Shown piece after piece: positions 44,414 to 52,787 of a DNA stretch of 64,000 bases. The position numbers were made by a program, and so were the translations under genes. Under the pieces are notes generated by a model. It was given only the letters and a program-made list of their open reading frames with translations, was not told where the DNA came from and made no database searches. Source of the stretch: Candidatus Hinthialibacter antarcticus (GTDB lineage Bacteria > Hinthialibacterota > Hinthialibacteria > Hinthialibacterales > Hinthialibacteraceae); NCBI GenBank assembly GCA_030765645.1, contig JAVCCE010000019.1, forward strand, positions 1 through 64,000, in the 5' to 3' direction. Every line of letters begins with the position of its first letter. The first letter of the stretch is position 1.

Positions 44414-45652
44414 TTATTGGATGACGATTTCAGCTTTCAGTGCGCCCGATTCAGCCATCAGTTGCAAGATGGCGATCAAGTCGCGCGGCGAGTATCCCAA
44501 CGCGTTTAAGTTGGTGACCACGTCGCCGATGGTGGTGCCTTCGATGACCGCCACCTTGTCGCCGGTTTGGGCGGTAACGGCGGTCTGGTTGGTTTGTATC
44601 GGAGCGCCGCCGGGACCGAGACCCGCTGGCGTCACTTCCGGCGTATTTTGTATGGTGATGCGCAACGGGCCGTGCGCGACTACGGTGTCGTCGACGCGAA
44701 TATTCAATCCCGCGACTACGGTACCGGTGCGTTCGTTGATGATGATGCGCTCAGGCTGGTCGGTTTCGATCTGAGCTTCTTCCACATAGGCGATGGCGTC
44801 AACCAGCGAGTTAAAGGCGCGGTCGCCGAGAATGATCTGTCCGTTCTGGTTGAAAATCTCCTGAGCGCCGGGAGGCCCCACTTTGACAAGAATGGCGCTG
44901 GCGTCTTCGGCGATGGCGATGCGGCGCCCGGCGATAGAATTGATCTTGCGCTGCATGTTGGAGGCCGTCTTCCAATCGGGTTTGGAGAGCAGCCAGCGCA
45001 GTGTGTTGTTGTCTTGTAAGACTTCGTGTTGTACGTATTCGCCTTCGATGATGATGCCGTTCGGGACGCGGCCTACGGTGGTGTGGTTTTCTTGAACCAC
45101 TGCGCCGCCTCCACCGCCTCCGCCGCCTGATACAATAAAGCCACCGATGGATACGGGGCCTTGCGCGAGACCGTGCCACTTGCCGTCCGCGCCTTTCAAC
45201 GGGGTGGATAACAAATAACCGCCCTGCAGGCTTTGCGAGCGTCCAATGCTAATGACAGTCGCGTCGATCTTCGCGCCCGGGCGAACAAACGGCGGCAAGA
45301 CCGCAGTCACGATCACCGCCGCCACGTTTTCGGGGACAACTTCTGTGGTGATGGTTTCAGGATCAATCACATTGACGCCCATGCCCGCGACCAGGTTATT
45401 GAGCGATTGGGCGGTGAAACCGCGGCGTCCGTCGCCAGTGCCGTTGAGACCAGCAACCAAGCCGTAACCGATCAACTGGTTGTCTTGGATGCCGTCTAAC
45501 TTGGCGATTTCTTTGATGCGCGATACGGACGGTTGCGCGTAAGCGCCGTGCGCGAAGATCATCAGCAGTAAAGCGATGAAAAACGCGAAGACGACGGCGA
45601 TCAGTCGCATCGGCGGATGTTGGTTTAAAATGGCTTGTACGCGGTCGCGCAT
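44414..45652 (-). CDS. flgI: Flagellar P-ring protein
   Basis: 412 residues. A signal peptide with hydrophobic core VVFAFFIALLLMIFAHGAYA is followed by the family start SRIKEIAKLDGIQDNQLIGYGLVAGLNGTGDG and later GRRIAIAEDASAILVK and RIIINERTGTVVAGLNIRVD. The C-terminus ends TNLNALGYSPRDLIAILQLMAESGALKAEIVIQ, as in FlgI. A Gly-rich loop (about GGGGGGG, residues 172-180) is an addition. FlgI forms the periplasmic bushing ring in the peptidoglycan. The ATG at 45652 follows AGGAGAG. Confidence 0.95.
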   Translation of the reverse strand: MRDRVQAILNQHPPMRLIAVVFAFFIALLLMIFAHGAYAQPSVSRIKEIAKLDGIQDNQLIGYGLVAGLNGTGDGRRGFTAQSLNNLVAGMGVNVIDPETITTEVVPENVAAVIVTAVLPPFVRPGAKIDATVISIGRSQSLQGGYLLSTPLKGADGKWHGLAQGPVSIGGFIVSGGGGGGGGAVVQENHTTVGRVPNGIIIEGEYVQHEVLQDNNTLRWLLSKPDWKTASNMQRKINSIAGRRIAIAEDASAILVKVGPPGAQEIFNQNGQIILGDRAFNSLVDAIAYVEEAQIETDQPERIIINERTGTVVAGLNIRVDDTVVAHGPLRITIQNTPEVTPAGLGPGGAPIQTNQTAVTAQTGDKVAVIEGTTIGDVVTNLNALGYSPRDLIAILQLMAESGALKAEIVIQ

Positions 45653-45681
45653 GAGGCTCTCCTGAAAGCGTTCCAAAAAAA

Positions 45682-46290
45682 TTAAAACAAGAAATTGAAC
45701 AAGCGTTGAACGATGGTCGGCTTGTTGTAGTCGTTATAGGTTCCGCTGCCGAGATAACTGATTTCGGCGTCGGCGACCTGCCACGAAAATACGGTATTGT
45801 TGATGATGTCGCGCGAGCGAATCTTGCCCGACAACACAATGGTTTTTCGCTCTTCGCCAATGCGAATGGTGCGACGCGCTTCGACCAGGTAGTTCCCAAC
45901 CGGGTCAACTTTAACGATGGTGGCCGAGATGCGCGAATTGAACGTATTCGATTGATCGACGGCGGAGTCGCCATCCAGTGAGTTTTGAGAATTAAATTCA
46001 AAGCCCGGCGGATCGCCCGCGTCGCCAAAGACCTTATTCATAAAGCGGTTGTTGAACACCAAACTCAACAGACCGCTCATTTGATGCGAACGCTGACCTT
46101 CTGACTCGGCGGTGTCGTTGGCGCTATGGTCTTCCTGCACCACAATGCTGACGATATCGCCCACGCGAGAGGCGTTGGCGTCGGTCACCAAAAAATTCAG
46201 GCGCGAATCTTCCGTCCATAACGAACGCGCTCCAACGGTGGGCGCGAGAACGGTCGCGATGCAAATGAAAAGGATGAAATATCGAGTCAT
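45682..46290 (-). CDS. flgH: Flagellar L-ring protein
   Basis: 202 residues. Signal peptide (FILFICIATVLAPTVGA) then RSLWTEDSRLNFLVTDANASRVGDIVSIVVQEDHSANDTAES, the conserved FlgH start, and NYLVEARRTIRIGEERKTIVLSGKIRSRDI near the C-terminus. FlgH forms the outer-membrane ring, so the cell has an outer membrane. The usual lipobox cysteine is missing from the signal region, so this copy is probably not a lipoprotein. The ATG at 46290 has GGAG upstream; earlier in-frame ATGs lack a ribosome site. Confidence 0.93.
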   Translation of the reverse strand: MTRYFILFICIATVLAPTVGARSLWTEDSRLNFLVTDANASRVGDIVSIVVQEDHSANDTAESEGQRSHQMSGLLSLVFNNRFMNKVFGDAGDPPGFEFNSQNSLDGDSAVDQSNTFNSRISATIVKVDPVGNYLVEARRTIRIGEERKTIVLSGKIRSRDIINNTVFSWQVADAEISYLGSGTYNDYNKPTIVQRLFNFLF

Positions 46291-46309
46291 GGTCCGGGTC
46301 TCCATTGAT

Positions 46310-47323
46310 TTACTGAGCGAATTCAACCAGGTCGCGGCTAATGACTTTCGCCATCACCACCTGACCGGTGATGTTGGTTTTCACGGGGATCACATCGCCC
46401 GGCGCCGCGCGTTTTTGCGCTTTGGCCAGGGTGTGCATGGTCATGCCGTTTTGGCGCACGATCATGGTGACGGGCGAACCGTGCCGCAGCACCAGGTTGC
46501 TTTCTAAGGAAAAAAGTTTAATCGGGTCGTTACGGCTGAGCGGCATCTTGCAGCGCGCGCCGATCAGTTCCTCTTTATCGCTGACGATCTGACGATCGAG
46601 GGATTCATTGTCAATGAAAACCACACGCTCAATCAAATCGCTTTCTTGAATCACGTGTCCGCGTTTGAGGTCGTCTTTGGGGACGAGAATCGTACGGCGA
46701 TGTTCAGACGCGACGATGAAGATGGCTTTGTTTACTTGAAGCCGCTCGATGTAGCATTCGACTTCATAGCGAGACGCGCCTTGGATTTGCTTGCTGACCG
46801 GATTGACGAACAATGTTACGTCGCCGGGCGGCAACCATAGTATTTGAGTGGGGCTGCTGAGAACGCGCATCGACAATTCGTCTTTGCCCCATCCGGTTTC
46901 ACGCAAAATCTGCTTTTGGATGGCGTCGATCATGTCGTCCATGGAGACCATTTGCCCCGCGCCGAAAATGTTAGTGCGGATGGCGCCGCGCAAATCGATG
47001 CTCATATAGTCTAATTTAGCTTTACGAATTTCATGTAAGATGTTGACGTTCGAGATGCTCTTCTGTTCGCCGGGTTTCGGCGCGACGGTAATTTGCAAGT
47101 CGCTGAGTTCTTGAATGAACGCTGGCTCGCCGCCTGCAATCGAATCGACCAAAGCGCCCAACGTAACGGAGAGGATTTCTTCGTCCGCAATCACGAACGA
47201 TTCGGGCAAATGGATGGCGGTGCGTTCTTTCGCCGAAGCGGTCGAACACAGGGCCGCAGCGGCAATGAATGCGCCGAACCAAAAGCCCCACCGTACTGTT
47301 TTTCGCCGATACTCGTTCATCAT
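46310..47323 (-). CDS. flgA: Flagella basal body P-ring formation protein FlgA
   Basis: 337 residues. Signal peptide at the N-terminus (FWFGAFIAAAALCSTASA). A C-terminal SAF/FlgA domain (about 205-335) shows ILVPKDDLKRGHVIQESDLIERVV, ELIGARCKMPLSRNDPIKLFSLE and the typical end GDVIPVKTNITGQVVMAKVISRDLVEF. FlgA is the periplasmic chaperone for FlgI. At 337 residues it is longer than the enterobacterial protein because of an added N-terminal region (about 35-200). AAGGAC precedes two adjacent ATGs; either could be used. Confidence 0.88.
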   Translation of the reverse strand: MMNEYRRKTVRWGFWFGAFIAAAALCSTASAKERTAIHLPESFVIADEEILSVTLGALVDSIAGGEPAFIQELSDLQITVAPKPGEQKSISNVNILHEIRKAKLDYMSIDLRGAIRTNIFGAGQMVSMDDMIDAIQKQILRETGWGKDELSMRVLSSPTQILWLPPGDVTLFVNPVSKQIQGASRYEVECYIERLQVNKAIFIVASEHRRTILVPKDDLKRGHVIQESDLIERVVFIDNESLDRQIVSDKEELIGARCKMPLSRNDPIKLFSLESNLVLRHGSPVTMIVRQNGMTMHTLAKAQKRAAPGDVIPVKTNITGQVVMAKVISRDLVEFAQ

Positions 47324-47353
47324 CTCGTCCTTTAGTTCTCGTTACTCACTTGC

Positions 47354-48145
47354 TTATTGTTTCAGTTGAAGCGCGGTTTGAATCATCTGGTCGCCGGTCC
47401 GCACGGCGCGTGAGTTCACTTCGTAAGCGCGTTGGGCGGTGATTAAGTTGACCAGTTCTTCGGCGACGCTCACGTTAGAGTTCTCTAAAAACCCTTGCGC
47501 TAAAATGCCGACGCCGTTTTGTCCGGGGTTGCCCGCGATGGGCGCGCCGGACGATTCGGATTCCTGAAAGATGTTCTTCCCAATGGCGCTCAAGCCCGCC
47601 GGGTTCACAAACGTCGCCAGCTGAATTTGCCCGACTTGCTGAATGGTGTTATTGGGTTGAGTGACGGCGGAAACAATGCCCTCTTCGCTGATGTTGATCG
47701 CCACCGCATCCTGGGGGATGGTGATGGCCGGATTCACGAGAAAGCCGTCGGATGTAACCAACGCGCCGTTTTCATCAAGACTGAATGCGCCGTCGCGGGT
47801 GTAGCCAGTGCTGCCGTCAGGCAAGTCAACCTGAAAGAAGCCGCGCTTGCCAGCGATGGCGACGTCGAGCGGGTTTTCCGTCACGCGCAGGGCGCCTTCG
47901 GTGAAGACGCGACGCGTGCCCGCCACCCGGACGCCGTGACCAATTTGGATGCCGGTCGGCAAGCGGTTGGTGGCGTAAGCCGAGGTGCCCGCAGGTTTGA
48001 CGGTTTGATAGAGGAGGTCTTGAAAGTCGACGCGGACTTTCTTAAACCCGAATGTGTTCGCATTGGCCAGGTTGTTGGCGATGTTGTCCACCATGAATGA
48101 TGAAGCGTGCATGCCTGCCGCTGCGGTAAAGAGTCCTCTTAACAT
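47354..48145 (-). CDS. flgG: Flagellar distal rod protein FlgG
   Basis: 263 residues. The start MLRGLFTAAAGMHASSFMVDNIANNLANANTFGFKKVRVDFQDLLYQ is the rod/hook N-terminal signature and the end EELVNLITAQRAYEVNSRAVRTGDQMIQTALQLKQ the C-terminal one. A Gly/Ser-rich segment (SESSGAPIAGNPGQNG) precedes it. FlgG forms the distal rod. GAGGAG precedes the ATG. The gap from flgF is 72 bases. Confidence 0.96.
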   Translation of the reverse strand: MLRGLFTAAAGMHASSFMVDNIANNLANANTFGFKKVRVDFQDLLYQTVKPAGTSAYATNRLPTGIQIGHGVRVAGTRRVFTEGALRVTENPLDVAIAGKRGFFQVDLPDGSTGYTRDGAFSLDENGALVTSDGFLVNPAITIPQDAVAINISEEGIVSAVTQPNNTIQQVGQIQLATFVNPAGLSAIGKNIFQESESSGAPIAGNPGQNGVGILAQGFLENSNVSVAEELVNLITAQRAYEVNSRAVRTGDQMIQTALQLKQ

Positions 48146-48217
48146 CGCTTTGTTCTCCTCTGTCTCGCTTGTTCTGCCATCATTGCCATACGCCGTGCTG
48201 GGCGTTTTATTCTTCGA

Positions 48218-49045
48218 TTATTGCGGACGGCCCACTTCGTTGACCGTGCGTCGCAGCGTCTGGTCTTGTGCGCGCAACACCCGCGAACTCGCCTCAAAAA
48301 TACGATACGAGTCGATCATCTTCACCATTTCGGTGGTGATCGACGCGTTTGATTGTTCGACATAGCCTTGGGCGATGCGATAGTTATCTGGAATGATGAT
48401 GTTGTCTTGATCGCCTTCTTCAACGCGATACAAGTTACCTTGTTCGCGGAACAACTTATCTTTGTCGGCAAAGTCGGCGACCACCATCTGGTCGATCAAC
48501 ACATCGCGCATTACGCCGTTTTGATCGGGCTGTTGGGCGAAAATCTCGCCGAAGTGGTTGACGTGAAATTCATTCACGCCCACCTGAATCGGCCCTTTTT
48601 CATTATTGTTATTGACGCCCTGGCCCATGGCGTAATGGCCTTGGGGTGTAATTAAAAAGCCCTCTTTATCGACCATAAAATCGCCGGAGCGAGTGAAACG
48701 CGTCCCGTCGGGGGTTTGAACGGCAAAAAAGCCTTCGCCAAAAATAGAAATATCGTTTTGATTTCCCGTGTATTTCATTTGTCCGCCCGAATGGTCAACG
48801 TAAGTCCAGTCGACGCCCGCGCCTGTGCCCAAACGGCCGATGACGTGGTTATAGCGGGGTTTATCGGTTGATTTCGACAAACCGCGGTAGGATTCAGTCA
48901 ACATCACGTCAGGAAACGAGCGCACAACCACTTCTTCGCGCTTGAAACCGGGCATGTGCGCCCCGGCCATGTTTTGCGAGAGCACGTCTTGTACCCGCTG
49001 TTGGATAATCATGCCGGATGCGGCTGAATAGATTCCTGTTAACAT
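48218..49045 (-). CDS. flgF: Flagellar basal-body rod protein FlgF-like
   Basis: 275 residues. MLTGIYSAASGMIIQQRVQDVLSQNMAGAHMPGFKREEVVV and the C-terminal STEMVKMIDSYRIFEASSRVLRAQDQTLRR match rod proteins; its order before flgG indicates FlgF, the proximal-rod partner. The middle (GNQNDISIFGEGFFAVQTPDGTRFTRSGDF) is the standard rod-protein core. GAGGTAGG precedes the ATG. First gene of the operon, behind a sigma-54 promoter match. Confidence 0.9.
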   Translation of the reverse strand: MLTGIYSAASGMIIQQRVQDVLSQNMAGAHMPGFKREEVVVRSFPDVMLTESYRGLSKSTDKPRYNHVIGRLGTGAGVDWTYVDHSGGQMKYTGNQNDISIFGEGFFAVQTPDGTRFTRSGDFMVDKEGFLITPQGHYAMGQGVNNNNEKGPIQVGVNEFHVNHFGEIFAQQPDQNGVMRDVLIDQMVVADFADKDKLFREQGNLYRVEEGDQDNIIIPDNYRIAQGYVEQSNASITTEMVKMIDSYRIFEASSRVLRAQDQTLRRTVNEVGRPQ

Positions 49046-49088
49046 TGCCTACCTCTTCGAGTTCGATACGAGTCTGAAGAATGAATTG

Positions 49089-49104
49089 AGCAAGGTGTGT
49101 ACCA
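49089..49104 (-). promoter_or_regulatory. Sigma-54 promoter of the flgF operon
   Basis: TGGTACACACCTTGCT on the minus strand matches the sigma-54 consensus TGGCAC-R-N4-TTGC-W at every defined position except C to T in the minus-24 block. GG and GC are ten bases apart as required. The start point is expected near 49077, about 32 bases before the flgF ATG. No sigma-54 activator gene lies in the window. Confidence 0.7.
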
Positions 49105-49213
49105 AGCCCAATATTTAACTTGGATTTAGCCGCCGCTTGATATAAAGTATTAAAATTATGAGGGATAGAGAATAAGAGGCTAATTATTACACCAGCTGAA
49201 ACTTATACCTTTT

Positions 49214-49669
49214 ATGCCCTCGTTAGTACCAGGAAAGGCAAATTTTTCCGGCATGGATCATTCAAAAATCATTCTCATGGGGCAGGATGACGCCACCTTT
49301 TTGGGTTATGGATGGTTTGGCGTCGAGCGTTCGCCTGAGGATGTATTATTTCGAGCGGCGGGAAAGCAGGCGATCTTTCGCCTACCATTAACGGCTGATC
49401 GAGTTGAACTTGCGTTTCTCGCTGCCGCCCGTCCGCTTCACGCGGGAGAACCACTGCAATTTGGAATCAACCGCGATGGAGAACGCCTAATCACCTGGAC
49501 GCTGCATACCAACGGCTGGACAGTGCGCTGTGGAGTCATTGAGCGCTATTCAGGCGAAGACCTGATGTTGGAAGCAGACAACCCCTGGTCTCCAGATAAG
49601 CTGTATCAAAATGGAGATTCCCGCCTTTTGAGTGTGCTGGTCTCATCCATTCGCGTCTCATTTGTATAG
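49214..49669 (+). CDS. Hypothetical protein, probable beta-sandwich
   Basis: 151 residues from ATG 49214, or 138 from the ATG at 49253, which has AGGAAAGG upstream at long spacing. Sequence such as FLGYGWFGVERSPEDVLFRAAGKQAIFRLPL resembles carbohydrate-related beta-sandwich domains that open with G-W and an acidic pair in polysaccharide enzymes; I would not assign a function. No signal peptide is seen. Transcribed away from the flg operon; the shared 168-base gap is AT-rich and holds the sigma-54 site. Confidence 0.5.
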   Translation: MPSLVPGKANFSGMDHSKIILMGQDDATFLGYGWFGVERSPEDVLFRAAGKQAIFRLPLTADRVELAFLAAARPLHAGEPLQFGINRDGERLITWTLHTNGWTVRCGVIERYSGEDLMLEADNPWSPDKLYQNGDSRLLSVLVSSIRVSFV

Positions 49670-49698
49670 ATAAACACTATGTAAAAGGATATTTCCTA

Positions 49699-49727
49699 TT
49701 GACTTCCGATTGAATATTAGGAATAAT
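49699..49727 (+). promoter_or_regulatory. Sigma-70-type promoter of the tandem-domain secreted protein
   Basis: TTGACT (49699-49704), 17 bases, AATAAT (49722-49727): five of six matches in each hexamer at optimal spacing, followed by an AT-rich leader of about 75 bases. Confidence 0.65.
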
Positions 49728-49810
49728 CTCGCTTTGTATACGGAATTATTTAGGATTTATATATGCTTTGGTTAATCAAGCATAATTTTATACTCGGGGA
49801 GAATATAGTT

Positions 49811-51088
49811 ATGATGAGAAAGTTTAGTGTATTAGGTACTGTTGCGGTTGCTTGCTTAATTGCAGCCTCAACATCGTGGAGCCAAGTCGGTATCTTTGAT
49901 GCCGCAGTCGACGTTGATGGCGGAAATTTAGGCGCTGCTGGAAGCACTGAATATGACCCTGCCCTTGATCGCTATACCGTAAACGGTAGTGGTCACGACA
50001 TTTGGGACGCAGCAGATGATTTCCAATTTGTTTATACCGAATGGAGCGGCGACTTTGTTCTGGAAGCGGACACTGGCGTCAGCGGCGGCCTGCCTACCCA
50101 AGGCTGGATCAAGTCGGTATTGATGGCGCGCCAAGACCTCAGCCCGGGTTCGGCGAATGCTGCCACACGACTTCGCCGCGATGGCCAGTACAGCATCCAA
50201 TGGCGTGATGTTGCTGATGACACCGACTCAAAGGGCGGTACAGACGCTGCTTTGCGCGTAACGATCCCTAACCCGTCCCGTCAACGCCTGACCCGCTTGG
50301 GCGATACATTCATTTGCTCCTATCTCAGCGCAGACGGCGAATGGGTTGAAGTTGATCGCCATGACCTCGTTTTGACCGACCCGATCCTGGTCGGCTTGGG
50401 CGTTACTGCTCACGACAACGGTCAAATCGCAACCGGTACATTCACAGGCGTTGACCTTGGCGCTCCAGTTGACGGCACCTCATTTGCCGCCCGCGACATC
50501 GCGTTGCCCGACCGTTTAGGCGCTGAAGGCAGCAGCAATTTTGCAGACGGCGTTTTTACAATCACAGGCAGCGGTTGGGACGTTTGGGAAGCGGATGACG
50601 CCTTCCAATTTGCGTACACCCGCGTACGCGGCGACTTCACCTTGATTGCTGACGTTTCAATTGACGGTGGTTTGGCCTCACAGGCTTGGATCAAATCAAT
50701 GCTGATGGCGCGTCAAAATCTGACCCCGGGTTCACGCAACGTGACCACCCGCGTTCGTCGCGATGGTCAATACAGCATGCAATGGCGCACAATTCAAGCC
50801 GATACCGATTCAAAGGGCAGCACCGCTGGCGATGCGCGTCCGGTTGGTTTGAACCCCAGCAAGCAACGCTTAGACCGCGTTGGCAATACCTTCATTTGCT
50901 CATACATGGATGAAGCAGGCGCATGGGTAGAAGTAGACCGTCATGATGTCGTTTTGTTTGACCCAATTATGGTCGGACTCGGCGTTTGCGCTCACGACAT
51001 CGGCGAAATCGCAACGGGTACGTTTAGCAACATCGAACTGACCTCGACCGGAAAATCCGGCGCAGCAAATTGGGAACTGTTTAACTAA
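49811..51088 (+). CDS. Secreted protein with two tandem homologous domains
   Basis: 425 residues. Signal peptide (MMRKFSVLGTVAVACLIAASTSWSQ) then two copies of a domain of about 190 residues. Parallel segments are YTVNGSGHDIWDAADDFQFVY and FTITGSGWDVWEADDAFQFAY; QGWIKSVLMARQDLSPGS and QAWIKSMLMARQNLTPGS; FICSYLSADGEWVEVDRHD and FICSYMDEAGAWVEVDRHD. The all-beta look is like DUF1349/laminin-G-type sugar-binding folds, by impression. A strong promoter, early GGGGAG ribosome site and strong terminator suggest high expression. Function unknown; extracellular binding is a reasonable guess. Confidence 0.7.
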   Translation: MMRKFSVLGTVAVACLIAASTSWSQVGIFDAAVDVDGGNLGAAGSTEYDPALDRYTVNGSGHDIWDAADDFQFVYTEWSGDFVLEADTGVSGGLPTQGWIKSVLMARQDLSPGSANAATRLRRDGQYSIQWRDVADDTDSKGGTDAALRVTIPNPSRQRLTRLGDTFICSYLSADGEWVEVDRHDLVLTDPILVGLGVTAHDNGQIATGTFTGVDLGAPVDGTSFAARDIALPDRLGAEGSSNFADGVFTITGSGWDVWEADDAFQFAYTRVRGDFTLIADVSIDGGLASQAWIKSMLMARQNLTPGSRNVTTRVRRDGQYSMQWRTIQADTDSKGSTAGDARPVGLNPSKQRLDRVGNTFICSYMDEAGAWVEVDRHDVVLFDPIMVGLGVCAHDIGEIATGTFSNIELTSTGKSGAANWELFN

Positions 51089-51110
51089 ATCTCAATTCAT
51101 CACGAATACG

Positions 51111-51144
51111 AAAACGGCCCGGAAGTTTCCGGGCCGTTTTTTTT
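51111..51144. terminator. Bidirectional intrinsic terminator
   Basis: AAAACGGCCCGGAA pairs with TTCCGGGCCGTTTT and ends in eight T residues. It serves the secreted protein gene on the plus strand and, through the A run, the minus-strand gene that stops at 51164. Confidence 0.9.
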
Positions 51145-51163
51145 GTCTATCAAAACAGTGAAA

Positions 51164-52102
51164 TCACGGCGCGATTAATTGTGACTCTGCGGGTTCCCAG
51201 CGAAACTGCGACTGGATGCGAATTTTCATTCCCTGCTGGGTTTTAACGGGTTTGTTTGAGCCTTCCCAATTGCTTTTCATGTTGAGTTTCCAAAGCCCGT
51301 GCTGTTCTGACTGGGTCACTTTGCCTTTATCAATATTGAATTCAATCACGCCTTCGAGCTGAATGGTCAGCCCCTCTAACATCGCGGCGGGAGCGCCGCC
51401 CGCGCCGGATTGGCTGGCGGTTGTGAGATCGCCAAGGCCCAGATTGCTAAAATCAGTGGTCTTGCGATACCGGATAATCGCAGCCTTGCCCTGCGCCGTA
51501 TTCTGTATCCGTTCCAGAAGGTATACCCGCTGCCCCTGCACATCGCCCTGCTTGGCGTTGCGGGGAATAATCTGCCCATTTTCTGACCATTGGTCGCCAA
51601 CCTTCACGCCTTCACTGGGGAAGGTCGGAAACTCAAACCCGCCGCCGCTCGACATGTTGTCCGGCAGCGAGATGCCCAATTCTTTGAGACCGCTGTCATC
51701 CGACCCCTTCACCTTGCCTAAGGGCGAGACCTGCATCTGCATGGACGATTGATTGAACATGGTTTTTTGGAGGGCGTCGTCTTTCAGGTCTTCACTAAAG
51801 ATCTCTTCGCCCATTGTTCCCTTGGTGGTCATACGCATGACGTCGACCTGGAGGTCTGCGACGCCAGCCGGGTCAACGCTTTGGGCGTTGATCTCACGCA
51901 GCATGTTGATCGACATATCGGTCGGCGCCTGTTTACCATGGATAATCGAGTCGCCCTTCATCTGCACAAGCGTCTTGACGTAGGCCTTGGCGCCCGGCTC
52001 AAACTGGTGGCGCAACATCACCCCTTGCGACATAGAAGAGGCTGAAAAAACGAGAGTTACAACGATAGAGATACTGAAAAAATAAGCACGGTGGTTCATC
52101 AT
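51164..52102 (-). CDS. Secreted protein, DUF6263-like
   Basis: 312 residues. Signal peptide about 1-26 (FFSISIVVTLVFSASSMSQG). The mature part begins MLRHQFEPGAKAYVKTLVQMKGDS, the kind of start seen in DUF6263-type outer proteins, and proceeds as repeated beta strands with a Gly/Ala-rich loop (SQSGAGGAPAAMLEG). No enzymatic motif is visible. It is convergent with the tandem-domain gene through a shared terminator and divergent from trxA. Confidence 0.6.
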   Translation of the reverse strand: MMNHRAYFFSISIVVTLVFSASSMSQGVMLRHQFEPGAKAYVKTLVQMKGDSIIHGKQAPTDMSINMLREINAQSVDPAGVADLQVDVMRMTTKGTMGEEIFSEDLKDDALQKTMFNQSSMQMQVSPLGKVKGSDDSGLKELGISLPDNMSSGGGFEFPTFPSEGVKVGDQWSENGQIIPRNAKQGDVQGQRVYLLERIQNTAQGKAAIIRYRKTTDFSNLGLGDLTTASQSGAGGAPAAMLEGLTIQLEGVIEFNIDKGKVTQSEQHGLWKLNMKSNWEGSNKPVKTQQGMKIRIQSQFRWEPAESQLIAP

Positions 52103-52264
52103 GATTCCCCCTGTAAGAATCGGTTCCCTACGACTATATCACAGCGTAAAGGTTTCCTCAGCACAGATTTTCGCGAATGAGATTGAAAAATACTCGCTCA
52201 ATAGTTGGCAAGCCGTCGAATAGTCTATAGTATGTATTACTGGACGCGGCTGTGGGACGTTGAC

Positions 52265-52293
52265 TTGCCGCATCTAAGGGTACAAGTTATAAT
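52265..52293 (+). promoter_or_regulatory. Sigma-70-type promoter of trxA
   Basis: TTGCCG (52265-52270), 17 bases, TATAAT (52288-52293). A perfect minus-10 about 37 bases before the start codon. Confidence 0.65.
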
Positions 52294-52329
52294 TCGTTCT
52301 TGTGAAAAATCTGTGATAGAGGTGAAACT

Positions 52330-52656
52330 ATGTCGAATGCACCCGAAGTGGCAACCGCCACCTTTGAAAGTGAAGTGATTCAATCCAGCGTTCCGGTTTT
52401 GGTTGATTTCAGCGCCACCTGGTGTGGCCCCTGCCAAAAAATGGCCCCGTTAATTGACGAACTCGCCAGTGAATATGACGGCAAAGCGAAAGTCGTTAAG
52501 GTTGATGTTGATAACAGCCAAGACCTCGCCACCAAGTATGGCGTGATGAGCGTCCCGACCATTGTCTTGTTAAAAGGCGGCGAAATCGTCAATAAATGGA
52601 TCGGTTTCACCCCCAAACAAACTCTCGCCGACGCCCTCGACGGCTCCGTCAGTTAA
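52330..52656 (+). CDS. trxA: Thioredoxin
   Basis: 108 residues with the active site FSATWCGPCQKMAP (Cys32 and Cys35) and the cis-Pro loop YGVMSVPTIVLLKGGE. Reduces protein disulfides, and would regenerate the thioredoxin-linked ArsC encoded at 20575. AGAGGTG lies before the ATG. Own promoter and terminator: a single-gene unit. Confidence 0.95.
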   Translation: MSNAPEVATATFESEVIQSSVPVLVDFSATWCGPCQKMAPLIDELASEYDGKAKVVKVDVDNSQDLATKYGVMSVPTIVLLKGGEIVNKWIGFTPKQTLADALDGSVS

Positions 52657-52677
52657 GAGAAGCAATACTCGACCTAC

Positions 52678-52705
52678 AAAAGGCCGCCTGATTGGCGGCC
52701 TTTTT
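52678..52705 (+). terminator. Intrinsic terminator of trxA
   Basis: AAAGGCCGCC, loop TGATT, GGCGGCCTTTTT: ten-pair stem with a T tract, 21 bases after the stop codon. Confidence 0.9.
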
Positions 52706-52787
52706 CATTTTCAGTTGCAAATATCGCTTACGCCTGCGCTCCAATTCCATTACAGTAATCCCAAACCAATACGAAAAGCACACTGAA

